Under the pieces are notes generated by a model. That model was not told the origin of the DNA, did no database searches, and worked only from the letters and a program-made list of their open reading frames with translations. From Arsukibacterium indicum (GTDB lineage: Bacteria; Pseudomonadota; Gammaproteobacteria; Enterobacterales; Alteromonadaceae): a DNA stretch of 64,000 nt. The stretch is taken from NCBI RefSeq assembly GCF_019100565.1, contig NZ_JAHRID010000001.1, positions 124,001-188,000 of the forward strand. The letters are read 5' to 3'. The translations under genes were made by a program, and so were the position numbers. Shown one piece after another: positions 1 to 7,630 of the stretch (position 1 is its first letter; each line of letters starts with the position of its first letter).

Positions 1-1
1 A

Positions 2-1678
2 AAAGATTATGTGCTGCAGCAGCTTAAAGATCGCAAAATTAAGTTTGCCTGCGAGCAGCCGGAAAGTCCGCAGAACTTCCCGCGTAATGTATTTATCTGG
101 CGCTCTAACCTGCTAGGTTCCAGCGGTAAAGGCCATGAATATATGCTGCGCCATTTACTGGGCACCAAACATGGTTTGCTGGGTAAAGATCTGGGCGAAT
201 TTGGTGGCAAAAAGCCACAGGATATTGAGTGGACCGATAAGCCTGCTGAGGGCAAAGTTGATTTATGGGTCACTCTGGATTTCCGGATGTCGACCACCTG
301 CCTGTATTCCGACATCGTGCTGCCTACGGCCACCTGGTATGAAAAAGACGATATGAATACCTCGGATATGCATCCATTTATTCACCCGTTAACGGCTGCG
401 ATTGACCCGGTATGGGAAGCACGTAGCGACTGGGAAATATTTAAAGGTATTGCTAAAGCCTTCTCGAAAGCATCAGTGGGTCATCTGGGGGTGGAAACGG
501 ATGTGGTTACCACCCCAATGCACCACGATACCCCAGCCGAGCTGGCTCAGCCTTACGGCGTAAAAGCCTGGTGGAAAGGTGAATGCGATGCCATACCCGG
601 CATGACCATGCCGCACATTAATGTGGTAGAGCGTGACTACCCCAACACCTATGCCCGCTTTACCTCGGTTGGCCCATTGCTGGATAAACTGGGCAATGGT
701 GGTAAAGGCATTGGCTGGGATACCAAAGTTGAGGTTGAATTTTTACGCCAGCTTAACCGGGTGCATACCGATGAGGGCGTAAACAAAGGCATGGCAAAAA
801 TTGAAAGTGCCGTTGATGCCTGCGAAATGATTTTAACATTAGCGCCGGAAACGAATGGCCAGGTTGCAGTAAAAGCCTGGGCGGCCCTGAGTAAAATGAC
901 CGGCCGCGATCATACTCATTTAGCTTTACCAAAAGAAGACGAGAAAATCCGCTTTGCCGATATTGTGGCCCAGCCCCGGAAAATTATCTCCTCCCCTACC
1001 TGGTCGGGATTGGAGGATGAGCATGTGTCGTATAACGCCGGCTACACCAATGTGCACGAGCTGATCCCATGGCGCACCATTACCGGTCGTCAGCAGTTTT
1101 ATCAGGACCATGAGTGGATGCGCGACTTTGGCGAACAACTGTGTAGTTATAAGCCGCCAATTAACTTAAAAACGGTAGCGCCGGTGCTGAACAAAAAATC
1201 AAATGGTAACAAAGAGATCGTGCTGAACTGGATTACCCCACATCAAAAATGGGGCATTCACAGCACCTACTCTGACAACCTGCTGATGCTAACGCTGTCA
1301 CGCGGCGGCCCCATCGTCTGGCTGAGCGAAATTGACGCCAAAGCCGCCGACATTGAGGACAACGACTGGATAGAGATTTTTAACGTGAATGGCTCGATCT
1401 CAGCACGTGCAGTAGTGTCGCAAAGGGTACCGGAAGGTATGAGCATGATGTATCACGCTCAGGAACGGATTGTAAATATACCGGGATCAGAGATGACTGG
1501 GAGTCGTGGTGGTATTCATAACTCAGTTACCCGCGCAGTAATGAAGCCGACCCATATGATTGGGGGTTATGCCCAGCAAGCTTACGGTTTTAACTACTAC
1601 GGTACGGTCGGCTGTAACCGTGACGAATTCGTTATTGTCCGGAAGATGAGCAAAATCGACTGGCTGGATACTAAATAA
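2..1678 (+). CDS. narG: Respiratory nitrate reductase alpha subunit, C-terminal part (cut by window edge)
   Basis: This is the C-terminal part, about 558 residues, of the molybdenum bis-MGD catalytic subunit of the membrane-bound nitrate reductase, which reduces nitrate to nitrite on the cytoplasmic side using quinol electrons. The reading frame is open from base 2, so the gene continues upstream of the window; the full family length is about 1,250 residues. The visible part holds family-typical stretches such as LWVTLDFRMSTTCLYSDIVL and the closing segment with NYYGTVGCNRDEFV. It is followed 16 bases later by narH, so narGHJI is one operon. The Fe-S-binding N-terminus and the operon promoter are outside the window. 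Assignment is secure from the complete narHJI context. Confidence 0.97.
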   Translation, partial: KDYVLQQLKDRKIKFACEQPESPQNFPRNVFIWRSNLLGSSGKGHEYMLRHLLGTKHGLLGKDLGEFGGKKPQDIEWTDKPAEGKVDLWVTLDFRMSTTCLYSDIVLPTATWYEKDDMNTSDMHPFIHPLTAAIDPVWEARSDWEIFKGIAKAFSKASVGHLGVETDVVTTPMHHDTPAELAQPYGVKAWWKGECDAIPGMTMPHINVVERDYPNTYARFTSVGPLLDKLGNGGKGIGWDTKVEVEFLRQLNRVHTDEGVNKGMAKIESAVDACEMILTLAPETNGQVAVKAWAALSKMTGRDHTHLALPKEDEKIRFADIVAQPRKIISSPTWSGLEDEHVSYNAGYTNVHELIPWRTITGRQQFYQDHEWMRDFGEQLCSYKPPINLKTVAPVLNKKSNGNKEIVLNWITPHQKWGIHSTYSDNLLMLTLSRGGPIVWLSEIDAKAADIEDNDWIEIFNVNGSISARAVVSQRVPEGMSMMYHAQERIVNIPGSEMTGSRGGIHNSVTRAVMKPTHMIGGYAQQAYGFNYYGTVGCNRDEFVIVRKMSKIDWLDTK

Positions 1679-1694
1679 GGTTGGAGTGAGTATT

Positions 1695-3230
1695 ATGAAA
1701 GTTAGAGCCCAAATTGGCATGGTGCTGAATTTAGACAAGTGCATTGGTTGCCACACTTGCTCCATCACCTGCAAAAACGTCTGGACCTCGCGTGAAGGCG
1801 CAGAGTACGCCTGGTTTAATAATGTTGAAACCAAGCCAGGTATTGGTTATCCGAAAGACTGGGAAAACCAGGAAAAATGGAACGGCGGCTGGAGCCGCGA
1901 AAAAAATGGCAAACTGGTGCCAAAAATTGGCGGCAAGCTGCGGGTGTTGGCGAATTTGTTCGCCAACCCGGATTTGCCGGAAATTGATGATTACTATGAA
2001 CCGTTCGATTTTGACTACCAACATTTACATAATGCTGGCGATACCCAACACCAACCGGTGGCTCGGCCACGTTCGCTGATTAGCGGCCAGCGGATGGAGA
2101 AAATTGAGTGGGGCCCGAACTGGGAAGAGATTCTTGGTACTGAGTTTGCTAAACGTAAAAAAGATCAGAACTTTAATGAAGTAGTCCAAAAAGACATCTA
2201 CGGTCAGTTTGAAAAAACTTTTATGATGTATTTGCCGCGCTTATGCGAACACTGCCTGAACCCGGCTTGCGTAGCGGCCTGTCCCAGCGGTGCGATATAT
2301 AAGCGGGAAGAAGACGGCATAGTGCTGATAGATCAGGATAAATGTCGCGGCTGGCGGATGTGTGTTTCGGCCTGCCCTTACAAAAAAATCTACTACAACT
2401 GGAAAAGTGGTAAGTCAGAAAAATGTACTTTCTGTTTCCCGCGGATTGAAGCAGGCCAGCCAACAGTCTGCTCTGAAACCTGTGTCGGCCGCATTCGTTA
2501 TTTAGGCGTGTTGCTGTATGACGCCGATAAAATTGCTGCCGCTGCCAGTACCCCGAACGAGCAAGACTTATATCAGGCGCAACTTGATATCTTCCTCGAC
2601 CCGTTTGACCCTGATGTTATTTCTGCCGCTAAAGCTGAAGGTATTACCGACAACTGGTTGAAAGCCGCCCAGCGCTCACCGGTTTACATGATGGCCATGC
2701 AGTGGAAAGTCGCCCTGCCATTGCATCCTGAATACCGTACCTTGCCGATGGTCTGGTATGTACCACCATTGTCACCTATTCAAAGTGCGGTGCAGGCCGG
2801 TCATGTTGGTATGAATGGTGAAATTCCGGATTTAAAATCGTTGCGTATCCCATTGCGTTATCTGGCCAATATGTTAACTGCCGGTGATGAAGCGCCGGTA
2901 GTACGTGCATTGGAACGAATGATAGCGATGCGCGCTTTTAAACGCTCGCAGCAGGTTGACGGCGTGGAAGATCTTGAGGTGTTAACTCAGGTAGGCCTGA
3001 CCGCGGTCCAGGTTGAAGAAATGTATCGCTATATGGCGTTGGCCAACTATGAAGATCGTTTTGTTATTCCTACCAGTCACCGCGCCTACGCTGAAAACGC
3101 TTATGACATGAAAAGTGACTGTGGCTTCAGCTTTGGTAATGGCTGCGCCGGGGGCGAAAGTAAACTGAATATTTTTGGTGGCACTACCAAAGGTGTCCGC
3201 AAAGTCATTCCAGTGACAATGAAGGAGTAA
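1695..3230 (+). CDS. narH: Respiratory nitrate reductase beta subunit
   Basis: This 511-aa Fe-S subunit carries electrons from NarI hemes to NarG. The N-terminal cluster has C16, C19, C22 and C26 (CIGCHTCSITC). The second group is CEHCLNPACVAACP. The third contains CRGWRMCVSACP, in which Trp replaces a Cys, the known signature of the [3Fe-4S] centre in NarH. A final set lies in CTFCFPRIEAGQPTVCSETC. The ATG at 1695 is preferred over an upstream GTG at 1686 because a GGAG ribosome site sits 8 bases before it and the product then starts MKVRAQIGMV as in homologues. It sits between narG and narJ with minimal spacing. Confidence 0.98.
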   Translation: MKVRAQIGMVLNLDKCIGCHTCSITCKNVWTSREGAEYAWFNNVETKPGIGYPKDWENQEKWNGGWSREKNGKLVPKIGGKLRVLANLFANPDLPEIDDYYEPFDFDYQHLHNAGDTQHQPVARPRSLISGQRMEKIEWGPNWEEILGTEFAKRKKDQNFNEVVQKDIYGQFEKTFMMYLPRLCEHCLNPACVAACPSGAIYKREEDGIVLIDQDKCRGWRMCVSACPYKKIYYNWKSGKSEKCTFCFPRIEAGQPTVCSETCVGRIRYLGVLLYDADKIAAAASTPNEQDLYQAQLDIFLDPFDPDVISAAKAEGITDNWLKAAQRSPVYMMAMQWKVALPLHPEYRTLPMVWYVPPLSPIQSAVQAGHVGMNGEIPDLKSLRIPLRYLANMLTAGDEAPVVRALERMIAMRAFKRSQQVDGVEDLEVLTQVGLTAVQVEEMYRYMALANYEDRFVIPTSHRAYAENAYDMKSDCGFSFGNGCAGGESKLNIFGGTTKGVRKVIPVTMKE

Positions 3231-3233
3231 GTT

Positions 3234-3968
3234 ATGGATATTATTCGAGTTATATCACTGTTGCTGGATTACCCGGAACTACAGTTGCAGCAAGCCAGCA
3301 GCGACTTGCTGGCTATCGTCCGCCAGGCAGACATATCGGCGAAACAACAGCTGCAGCTAACTGAGTTTATTAACGAACGTTCGCAAAGCGACATTATGGA
3401 TTGGCAATCTGAGTATGATGGTTTGTTTGAACGCGGCCGCTCTTTATCTCTGTTGTTGTTTGAACACTTGCACGGCGAGTCGCGCGACCGTGGTCAGGCG
3501 ATGGTTGATTTAATGCAGCAGTATCAGCAGGCCGGTTTAGATATTGGTGTGCGGGAACTGCCCGACTATATTCCGTTGTATCTGGAGTTTCTGGCGACTC
3601 AGGGTGAGGAGAACGCCCGGCTGGGCCTGGCCGAAGTCGCGCACATTTTATCGGTGCTGCAGTGCCGGTTAGAACAGCGAAACAGCAACTATCAGGCGTT
3701 ATTTGCAGCGTTGCTGGAACTATCTGGGGTACAGGTAGAGCTGGAGCCTCTGCGTGAGCAATTAAAAGCCGAAAAACCTGATCACACGAATGAAGCGCTG
3801 GATAAGGTTTGGGAAGAGGAAATGGTGACCTTTGGTCCGGGCGCCGAAAACGACGGCTGTGCCACTAGCAGTAAACCTTCTGAAACCCAGCGCCGCGACC
3901 AATATGTTCCGATGCAATGGACTGACGCCACCAAGCCAGCCAACACCAACATTCCGTCAGGAGTCTAG
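3234..3968 (+). CDS. narJ: Nitrate reductase delta subunit, NarG maturation chaperone
   Basis: NarJ is the dedicated cytoplasmic chaperone that binds apo-NarGH and allows molybdenum cofactor and Fe-S insertion before the complex docks on NarI. The 244-aa product has the conserved start (MDIIRVISLLLDYPE) and the central motif RELPDYIPLYLEFL of the NarJ/TorD family. It begins 3 bases after narH with an AAGGAG ribosome site overlapping the narH stop, which suggests translational coupling. Length is close to the usual 225-245 aa. The C-terminal 50 residues are acidic and then low-complexity, as in many NarJ proteins. Confidence 0.97.
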   Translation: MDIIRVISLLLDYPELQLQQASSDLLAIVRQADISAKQQLQLTEFINERSQSDIMDWQSEYDGLFERGRSLSLLLFEHLHGESRDRGQAMVDLMQQYQQAGLDIGVRELPDYIPLYLEFLATQGEENARLGLAEVAHILSVLQCRLEQRNSNYQALFAALLELSGVQVELEPLREQLKAEKPDHTNEALDKVWEEEMVTFGPGAENDGCATSSKPSETQRRDQYVPMQWTDATKPANTNIPSGV

Positions 3969-3970
3969 TC

Positions 3971-4663
3971 ATGAAATTTATTGATATGTTGTTATTTGGT
4001 ATCTACCCCTACGTGGCATCAGCCATATTTTTTCTGGGCTGTCTGCTGCGATATGAGCGCGAACAGTATACCTGGCGGGCGCAGTCCAGCCAGCTGCTGT
4101 CAAATAAACACTTCCGCATCGCCAGCATTTTATTTCATGTTGGCATAATTATGATTTTTGCCGGGCATTTTGCGGGCCTGGTTATACCTTATGAAGTGTG
4201 GGAATTTGTGGGTATTGATCTGCCAACTAAGCAGCTTATTGCGCTGGGTGTTGGAGGTCTATTTGGTATTATCTGCTTTGTAGGAATGACCATGTTGGTA
4301 TATCGACGATTATTCAATCCGAGAGTACGAGCAAGTAGTTCACTAATGGATACGTTAATTCTGTTGGTAATTTATTGGCAACTTATTTTAGGCATACTCA
4401 CTATTTTCGTATCAACAGGTCATATGAGTGGTTATGTTATGAAAGACCTGATGAGCTGGTCACGGTATTTGCTTACTTTCCGCCCGGCAGAAGCCATTGA
4501 ATTTGTGGACGGCTTGCACTGGATTTACAAGGCCCATGTGTTCTGGGGTATCACCCTGTTTGTGTTGTTCCCGTTCAGTCGCTTAGTGCATATCTGGAGC
4601 GTCCCTGTAGGTTACTTTGGCCGTAATTATCAGGTGGTACGTCGCCGCTTTGGTGCCAAATAA
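3971..4663 (+). CDS. narI: Respiratory nitrate reductase gamma subunit, cytochrome b
   Basis: NarI is the diheme b membrane anchor that oxidises quinol and passes electrons to NarH. The 230-aa protein has five hydrophobic stretches and His residues at the expected places (FHVGIIMIFAGHFAGLVIP near residues 57-70, and KAHVFWG plus RLVHIWSVP near the C-terminus), which are the typical heme ligands. It starts 2 bases after the narJ stop with a CAGGAG ribosome site. Length matches the family (about 225 aa). Confidence 0.97.
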   Translation: MKFIDMLLFGIYPYVASAIFFLGCLLRYEREQYTWRAQSSQLLSNKHFRIASILFHVGIIMIFAGHFAGLVIPYEVWEFVGIDLPTKQLIALGVGGLFGIICFVGMTMLVYRRLFNPRVRASSSLMDTLILLVIYWQLILGILTIFVSTGHMSGYVMKDLMSWSRYLLTFRPAEAIEFVDGLHWIYKAHVFWGITLFVLFPFSRLVHIWSVPVGYFGRNYQVVRRRFGAK

Positions 4664-4696
4664 TCTTAACAGTGACCCGAATACAGGAGAATTTTG

Positions 4697-5464
4697 ATGA
4701 TCCAGGTTAACCAGACGCAGATCCCGGAAAAAGATATTCTGGCTGAAATGCAATACCACCCTGCGCCGTCGCAGCGTGAGGCGATGTTAAAGTCAGCCGA
4801 AGCGTTGATTATTGCTGAACTGCTACGCCAGCGCGCTAAAACACTGGGGCTTGATATTGATAACGATGGCGCTGCCACCAGCCAGGATGATTTTTTAGAG
4901 AAATTGCTGGCGCAAGAAGTCGAGATCCCAACTGCCAGCCAGCAGGAATGTGAGCAATACTATCGGTTGAACTCAAACCGGTTTGCCAGCTCACCCCTGC
5001 TGGAAGTAAGCCACATCCTGCTTGCGGCAGCGCCGGACGATGACAAAGCGCGGGTGGAAGCCAAGACACTGGCAGAGCAGCTGATTAGCCAGTTACAACA
5101 AGGTGCTAAGCTAGCTGAACTGGCCAGGCAGTATTCGGCCTGTCCGTCGAAAGAAACCGGCGGCAGCCTTGGCCAGATCAGTCGCGGCCAGACGGTGCCC
5201 GAGTTTGAACGACAACTGTTCAGCGCTGAGCCTGGCCTGTTACCACAGGGTATTGAAAGCCGCTATGGTTTTCATGTGGTATTTGTTGCCCGCAAAGTAC
5301 CGGGCAATTTACTGCCCTTTAGTGCGGTACAGCAAAAAATAGCCGAATACCTGAACGAAAAAGTGCGACGCAAAGCAGTAGCGCAGTACATTCATACCTT
5401 AATTGTGGAAGCTGAAATAGCGGGGTACGACTTTAAACTGTCGGGCTCGCCGTTAATGCAATAA
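4697..5464 (+). CDS. Parvulin-type peptidyl-prolyl isomerase of the nar operon (NifM-like)
   Basis: This 255-aa protein has a PpiC/parvulin rotamase domain at about residues 100-195 (SHILLAAAPDDDKA, then GGSLGQISRGQTVPEFE and the terminal YGFHVVFV strand). An N-terminal helical part (residues 1-95) resembles NifM/SurA-type chaperone regions. There is no signal peptide, so a cytoplasmic role is likely. It follows narI by 33 bases on the same strand, in the position where many proteobacterial nar operons carry a PPIase, and it is presumed to help nitrate reductase folding. The ATG at 4697 is chosen over a TTG at 4694 because of the CAGGAGA at 4684-4690. The exact client is unproven. Confidence 0.88.
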   Translation: MIQVNQTQIPEKDILAEMQYHPAPSQREAMLKSAEALIIAELLRQRAKTLGLDIDNDGAATSQDDFLEKLLAQEVEIPTASQQECEQYYRLNSNRFASSPLLEVSHILLAAAPDDDKARVEAKTLAEQLISQLQQGAKLAELARQYSACPSKETGGSLGQISRGQTVPEFERQLFSAEPGLLPQGIESRYGFHVVFVARKVPGNLLPFSAVQQKIAEYLNEKVRRKAVAQYIHTLIVEAEIAGYDFKLSGSPLMQ

Positions 5465-5470
5465 TCGTTT

Positions 5471-5519
5471 GTAGGGGCCCATACTTTCAAGAGGGGGCCC
5501 CATTACCCTCAAGTAGGTA
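5471..5519. promoter_or_regulatory. GC-rich inverted repeat and NarL/NarP-type 7-2-7 site upstream of the porin
   Basis: An inverted repeat built from GGGGCCC (5474-5480) and GGGCCCC (5495-5501) lies just after the nar operon; it may end nar transcription, though it lacks a T-run. Immediately after it, 5504-5519 reads TACCCTC-AA-GTAGGTA, an inverted pair of heptamers related to the NarL/NarP consensus TACYYMT-N2-AKRRGTA. The outer TACC/GGTA cores are intact but the inner bases deviate. It sits 75 bases before the porin start and could link the porin to nitrate. Confidence 0.45.
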
Positions 5520-5593
5520 ACTCTTTAAAATAATTACAAAAATTCCAGGTTAGGCATAAGATCTCCGGGTCAAATCCAGCCAGGAACCTCATC

Positions 5594-6808
5594 ATGAAAA
5601 CGTCTGTTTCTGCTCTACCTTTTGCCATTGTGTTAGCCTTGTCTGTTACCATAACACCAACACCCGTCTACGCCAGTCTCAGCGAAGAACTCAGTACTGC
5701 CATAAAGCAAAGTAGCGTGTCGGCGCATTTTCGCTACCGCCTGGAATATGTCGATCAGGACAACTCCTTAGAAGACGCTTTCGCCTCTACTCTGCGCAGC
5801 CGCTTAACAGTAGCTAGCGCTAAAGTGGCTGGTTTTAGCGCTTTACTGCAGCTGGACAATGTTAGTGTGCTGGGCAACGATAATTACAACAGCACCGTAA
5901 ACGGTAAACCGGCCTATAGCGTGGTGTCCGACCCTAAAGGCACTGATATTAATCAGGCACTGCTGCGCTATCAAAACGAAAACGGCACAACGCTTAGCGC
6001 AGGTCGTCAGTTGGTAAATCAGCTAAATCAACGTTTTATAGGGGGAGTTGGCTGGCGCCAGAATGAGCAAACACTCGATGGTTATCGCCTGCAGCAGCGC
6101 ATCAGCGATAGTCTGAGCCTGGATATTAGTCATTTTTTTAACGTAAACCGGATTTTTGGCCCCAAAGGTGCTGCGGCCGATCAGCACGGTAGCTTTAATA
6201 CCGCGCTGCTGCAATGGCAAGTCAATCCGGCGCATCAGCTGGCTGCTTTTGCTTACGATTTTGACTTTGCTAACTGGGCCGCACGCAGCAGCCGCACCGT
6301 TGGCGTCGATTATCAGGGCAAGCTGACAACCGGACCGAAACTTAGCTGGCACTTAGCTTTGGCCAGGCAAGACGATGCGCATAATGCACCGCTAACCTTT
6401 AGCCACCACTATCACCGTGCGAGCGTAAGCTGGGCGCTGGACAGCGTTACCCTGCAGGCCGGACAAGAACGGTTAGCCGGCGATGGCCGGAGTGCTTTTC
6501 AAACCCCGCTAGCCACCCTGCATGCCTTTTCGGGCTTTGCCGATATGTTTTTAAACACTCCTGATACCGGTCTGCGCGATAATTGGCTACAAGCAAGCGG
6601 TAAATTAAATAATGTTGCGCTTGCCCTGGCCTACCACCGCTTTGATAGCGATGTTGGTAGCAGCAAATATGGTGATGAATGGAATGCCAGTGCCAGTTAT
6701 GCGCTTAACAAACAATTGTCAGGCTTGCTAAAAGTGGCTTATTACAGCGCTGATACCCTGGCAGTTGATACCAGTAAAATCTGGCTTATGCTCAGTTACC
6801 AACCATAG
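5594..6808 (+). CDS. Outer-membrane beta-barrel porin, alginate-export-like family
   Basis: The 404-aa product has a signal peptide (cleavage probably after PTPVYA, residues 22-27) and then alternating short strands rich in aromatic residues, with barrel-type turns throughout (SAHFRYRLEYVDQDN, TLRSRLTVAS, ALLRYQNENGTTLSAGRQ). It ends in an aromatic strand (IWLMLSYQP) as outer-membrane barrels do. The pattern resembles the alginate_exp/OprD-like porin families found in marine gammaproteobacteria. It follows the nar operon and may carry a NarL/NarP-type site in its upstream region, so nitrate or nitrite passage is a reasonable guess, but nothing in the sequence fixes the substrate. Confidence 0.75.
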   Translation: MKTSVSALPFAIVLALSVTITPTPVYASLSEELSTAIKQSSVSAHFRYRLEYVDQDNSLEDAFASTLRSRLTVASAKVAGFSALLQLDNVSVLGNDNYNSTVNGKPAYSVVSDPKGTDINQALLRYQNENGTTLSAGRQLVNQLNQRFIGGVGWRQNEQTLDGYRLQQRISDSLSLDISHFFNVNRIFGPKGAAADQHGSFNTALLQWQVNPAHQLAAFAYDFDFANWAARSSRTVGVDYQGKLTTGPKLSWHLALARQDDAHNAPLTFSHHYHRASVSWALDSVTLQAGQERLAGDGRSAFQTPLATLHAFSGFADMFLNTPDTGLRDNWLQASGKLNNVALALAYHRFDSDVGSSKYGDEWNASASYALNKQLSGLLKVAYYSADTLAVDTSKIWLMLSYQP

Positions 6809-6922
6809 ATACACTGCCCTAAGCAGCCGATTATTGAGCTCAGCCGTAGCGATTACGTTTCCCAGCTCCACAGCCAACCCTGCCCTGCCCCAAAGCAGCG
6901 TTACGCAGCGTTGGTACCTCTG

Positions 6923-6955
6923 CCGCCCTTCCACCTTGGAATGGGCGGTTTTTTT
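6923..6955 (+). terminator. Rho-independent terminator after the porin
   Basis: CCGCCC (6923-6928) pairs with GGGCGG (6943-6948), followed by seven T. It lies 115 bases after the porin stop codon. Confidence 0.8.
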
Positions 6956-6992
6956 ATGCCCGCCCGTCTATTTCACAGCATATTTGGGGCAT

Positions 6993-7008
6993 TACTCCCA
7001 ATGGGGTA
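6993..7008. promoter_or_regulatory. NarL/NarP-type 7-2-7 site upstream of nrdG
   Basis: TACTCCC-AA-TGGGGTA matches the NarL/NarP inverted heptamer consensus at 12 of 14 positions. It is centred 73 bases upstream of a perfect FNR box, a classic arrangement for nitrate-responsive anaerobic promoters. Confidence 0.6.
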
Positions 7009-7066
7009 ATAAAACCAATAATGCTGCGCCCTGGCGCAATACGGCCCCTGGCAGCATTATAAAAAC

Positions 7067-7080
7067 TTGATCTGGATCAA
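7067..7080. promoter_or_regulatory. FNR (Anr) box of the nrdG-nrdD promoter
   Basis: TTGATCTGGATCAA is a perfect TTGAT-N4-ATCAA palindrome. If centred at -41.5, transcription would start near 7115, and TAAGCT at 7102-7107 is a possible -10. The nrdG ATG is 80 bases downstream of the box. Class II FNR activation in anoxia is the natural reading. Confidence 0.85.
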
Positions 7081-7159
7081 GTTTCACGCCGCTGGGAAGA
7101 CTAAGCTAAAACACAATATATAGTGCCAATCAATAATAAAAACACTACATAGAGGAAAT

Positions 7160-7612
7160 ATGTTGAGATTCACTGCTGAACAAATCGTCTTTCAGGAAGT
7201 GCCGGGAGAGGTATCGCTGGCATTTACTATTGCTGGCTGCCCACTTGGCTGTAAAGGCTGCCACAGCAGCTACACCTGGCGCGCCGATATCGGCTGCCTG
7301 CTAACACCCGAGTACTTAAGCCACCGCCTGCAGAGCTATCAAGGCTTAATTAGCTGTGTACTGTTTTTAGGCGGCGAATGGCAGCCCCAACATTTGCTGG
7401 TACTGTTAACACTGGCCCGGGCTGCTGGTCTGCATACCTGCCTTTACACCGGCCTGGATGATGTTAGTCCTGATTTAAAGCAACAACTGACTTACCTGAA
7501 AACCGGCCGTTGGCTGCAGGAGCTTGGTGGTCTTAACAGCCCAACCACCAACCAGATTTTTACCGATTTACGCACAGGCCAATGCCTGAACCACCTTTTT
7601 ATCCAAAAATAA
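7160..7612 (+). CDS. nrdG: Anaerobic ribonucleotide reductase activating protein
   Basis: NrdG is a radical-SAM enzyme that installs the glycyl radical on NrdD in the absence of oxygen. The 150-aa protein carries the CX3CX2C motif at C27, C31 and C34 (CPLGCKGC), which binds the [4Fe-4S] cluster. Length matches the family (about 155 aa). A GAGGAAAT ribosome site precedes the ATG. It lies 18 bases upstream of nrdD. The order nrdG-nrdD is the reverse of the E. coli order. The promoter region has a perfect FNR box. Confidence 0.93.
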   Translation: MLRFTAEQIVFQEVPGEVSLAFTIAGCPLGCKGCHSSYTWRADIGCLLTPEYLSHRLQSYQGLISCVLFLGGEWQPQHLLVLLTLARAAGLHTCLYTGLDDVSPDLKQQLTYLKTGRWLQELGGLNSPTTNQIFTDLRTGQCLNHLFIQK

Positions 7613-7630
7613 ACTGCAGAGGGATTTACT

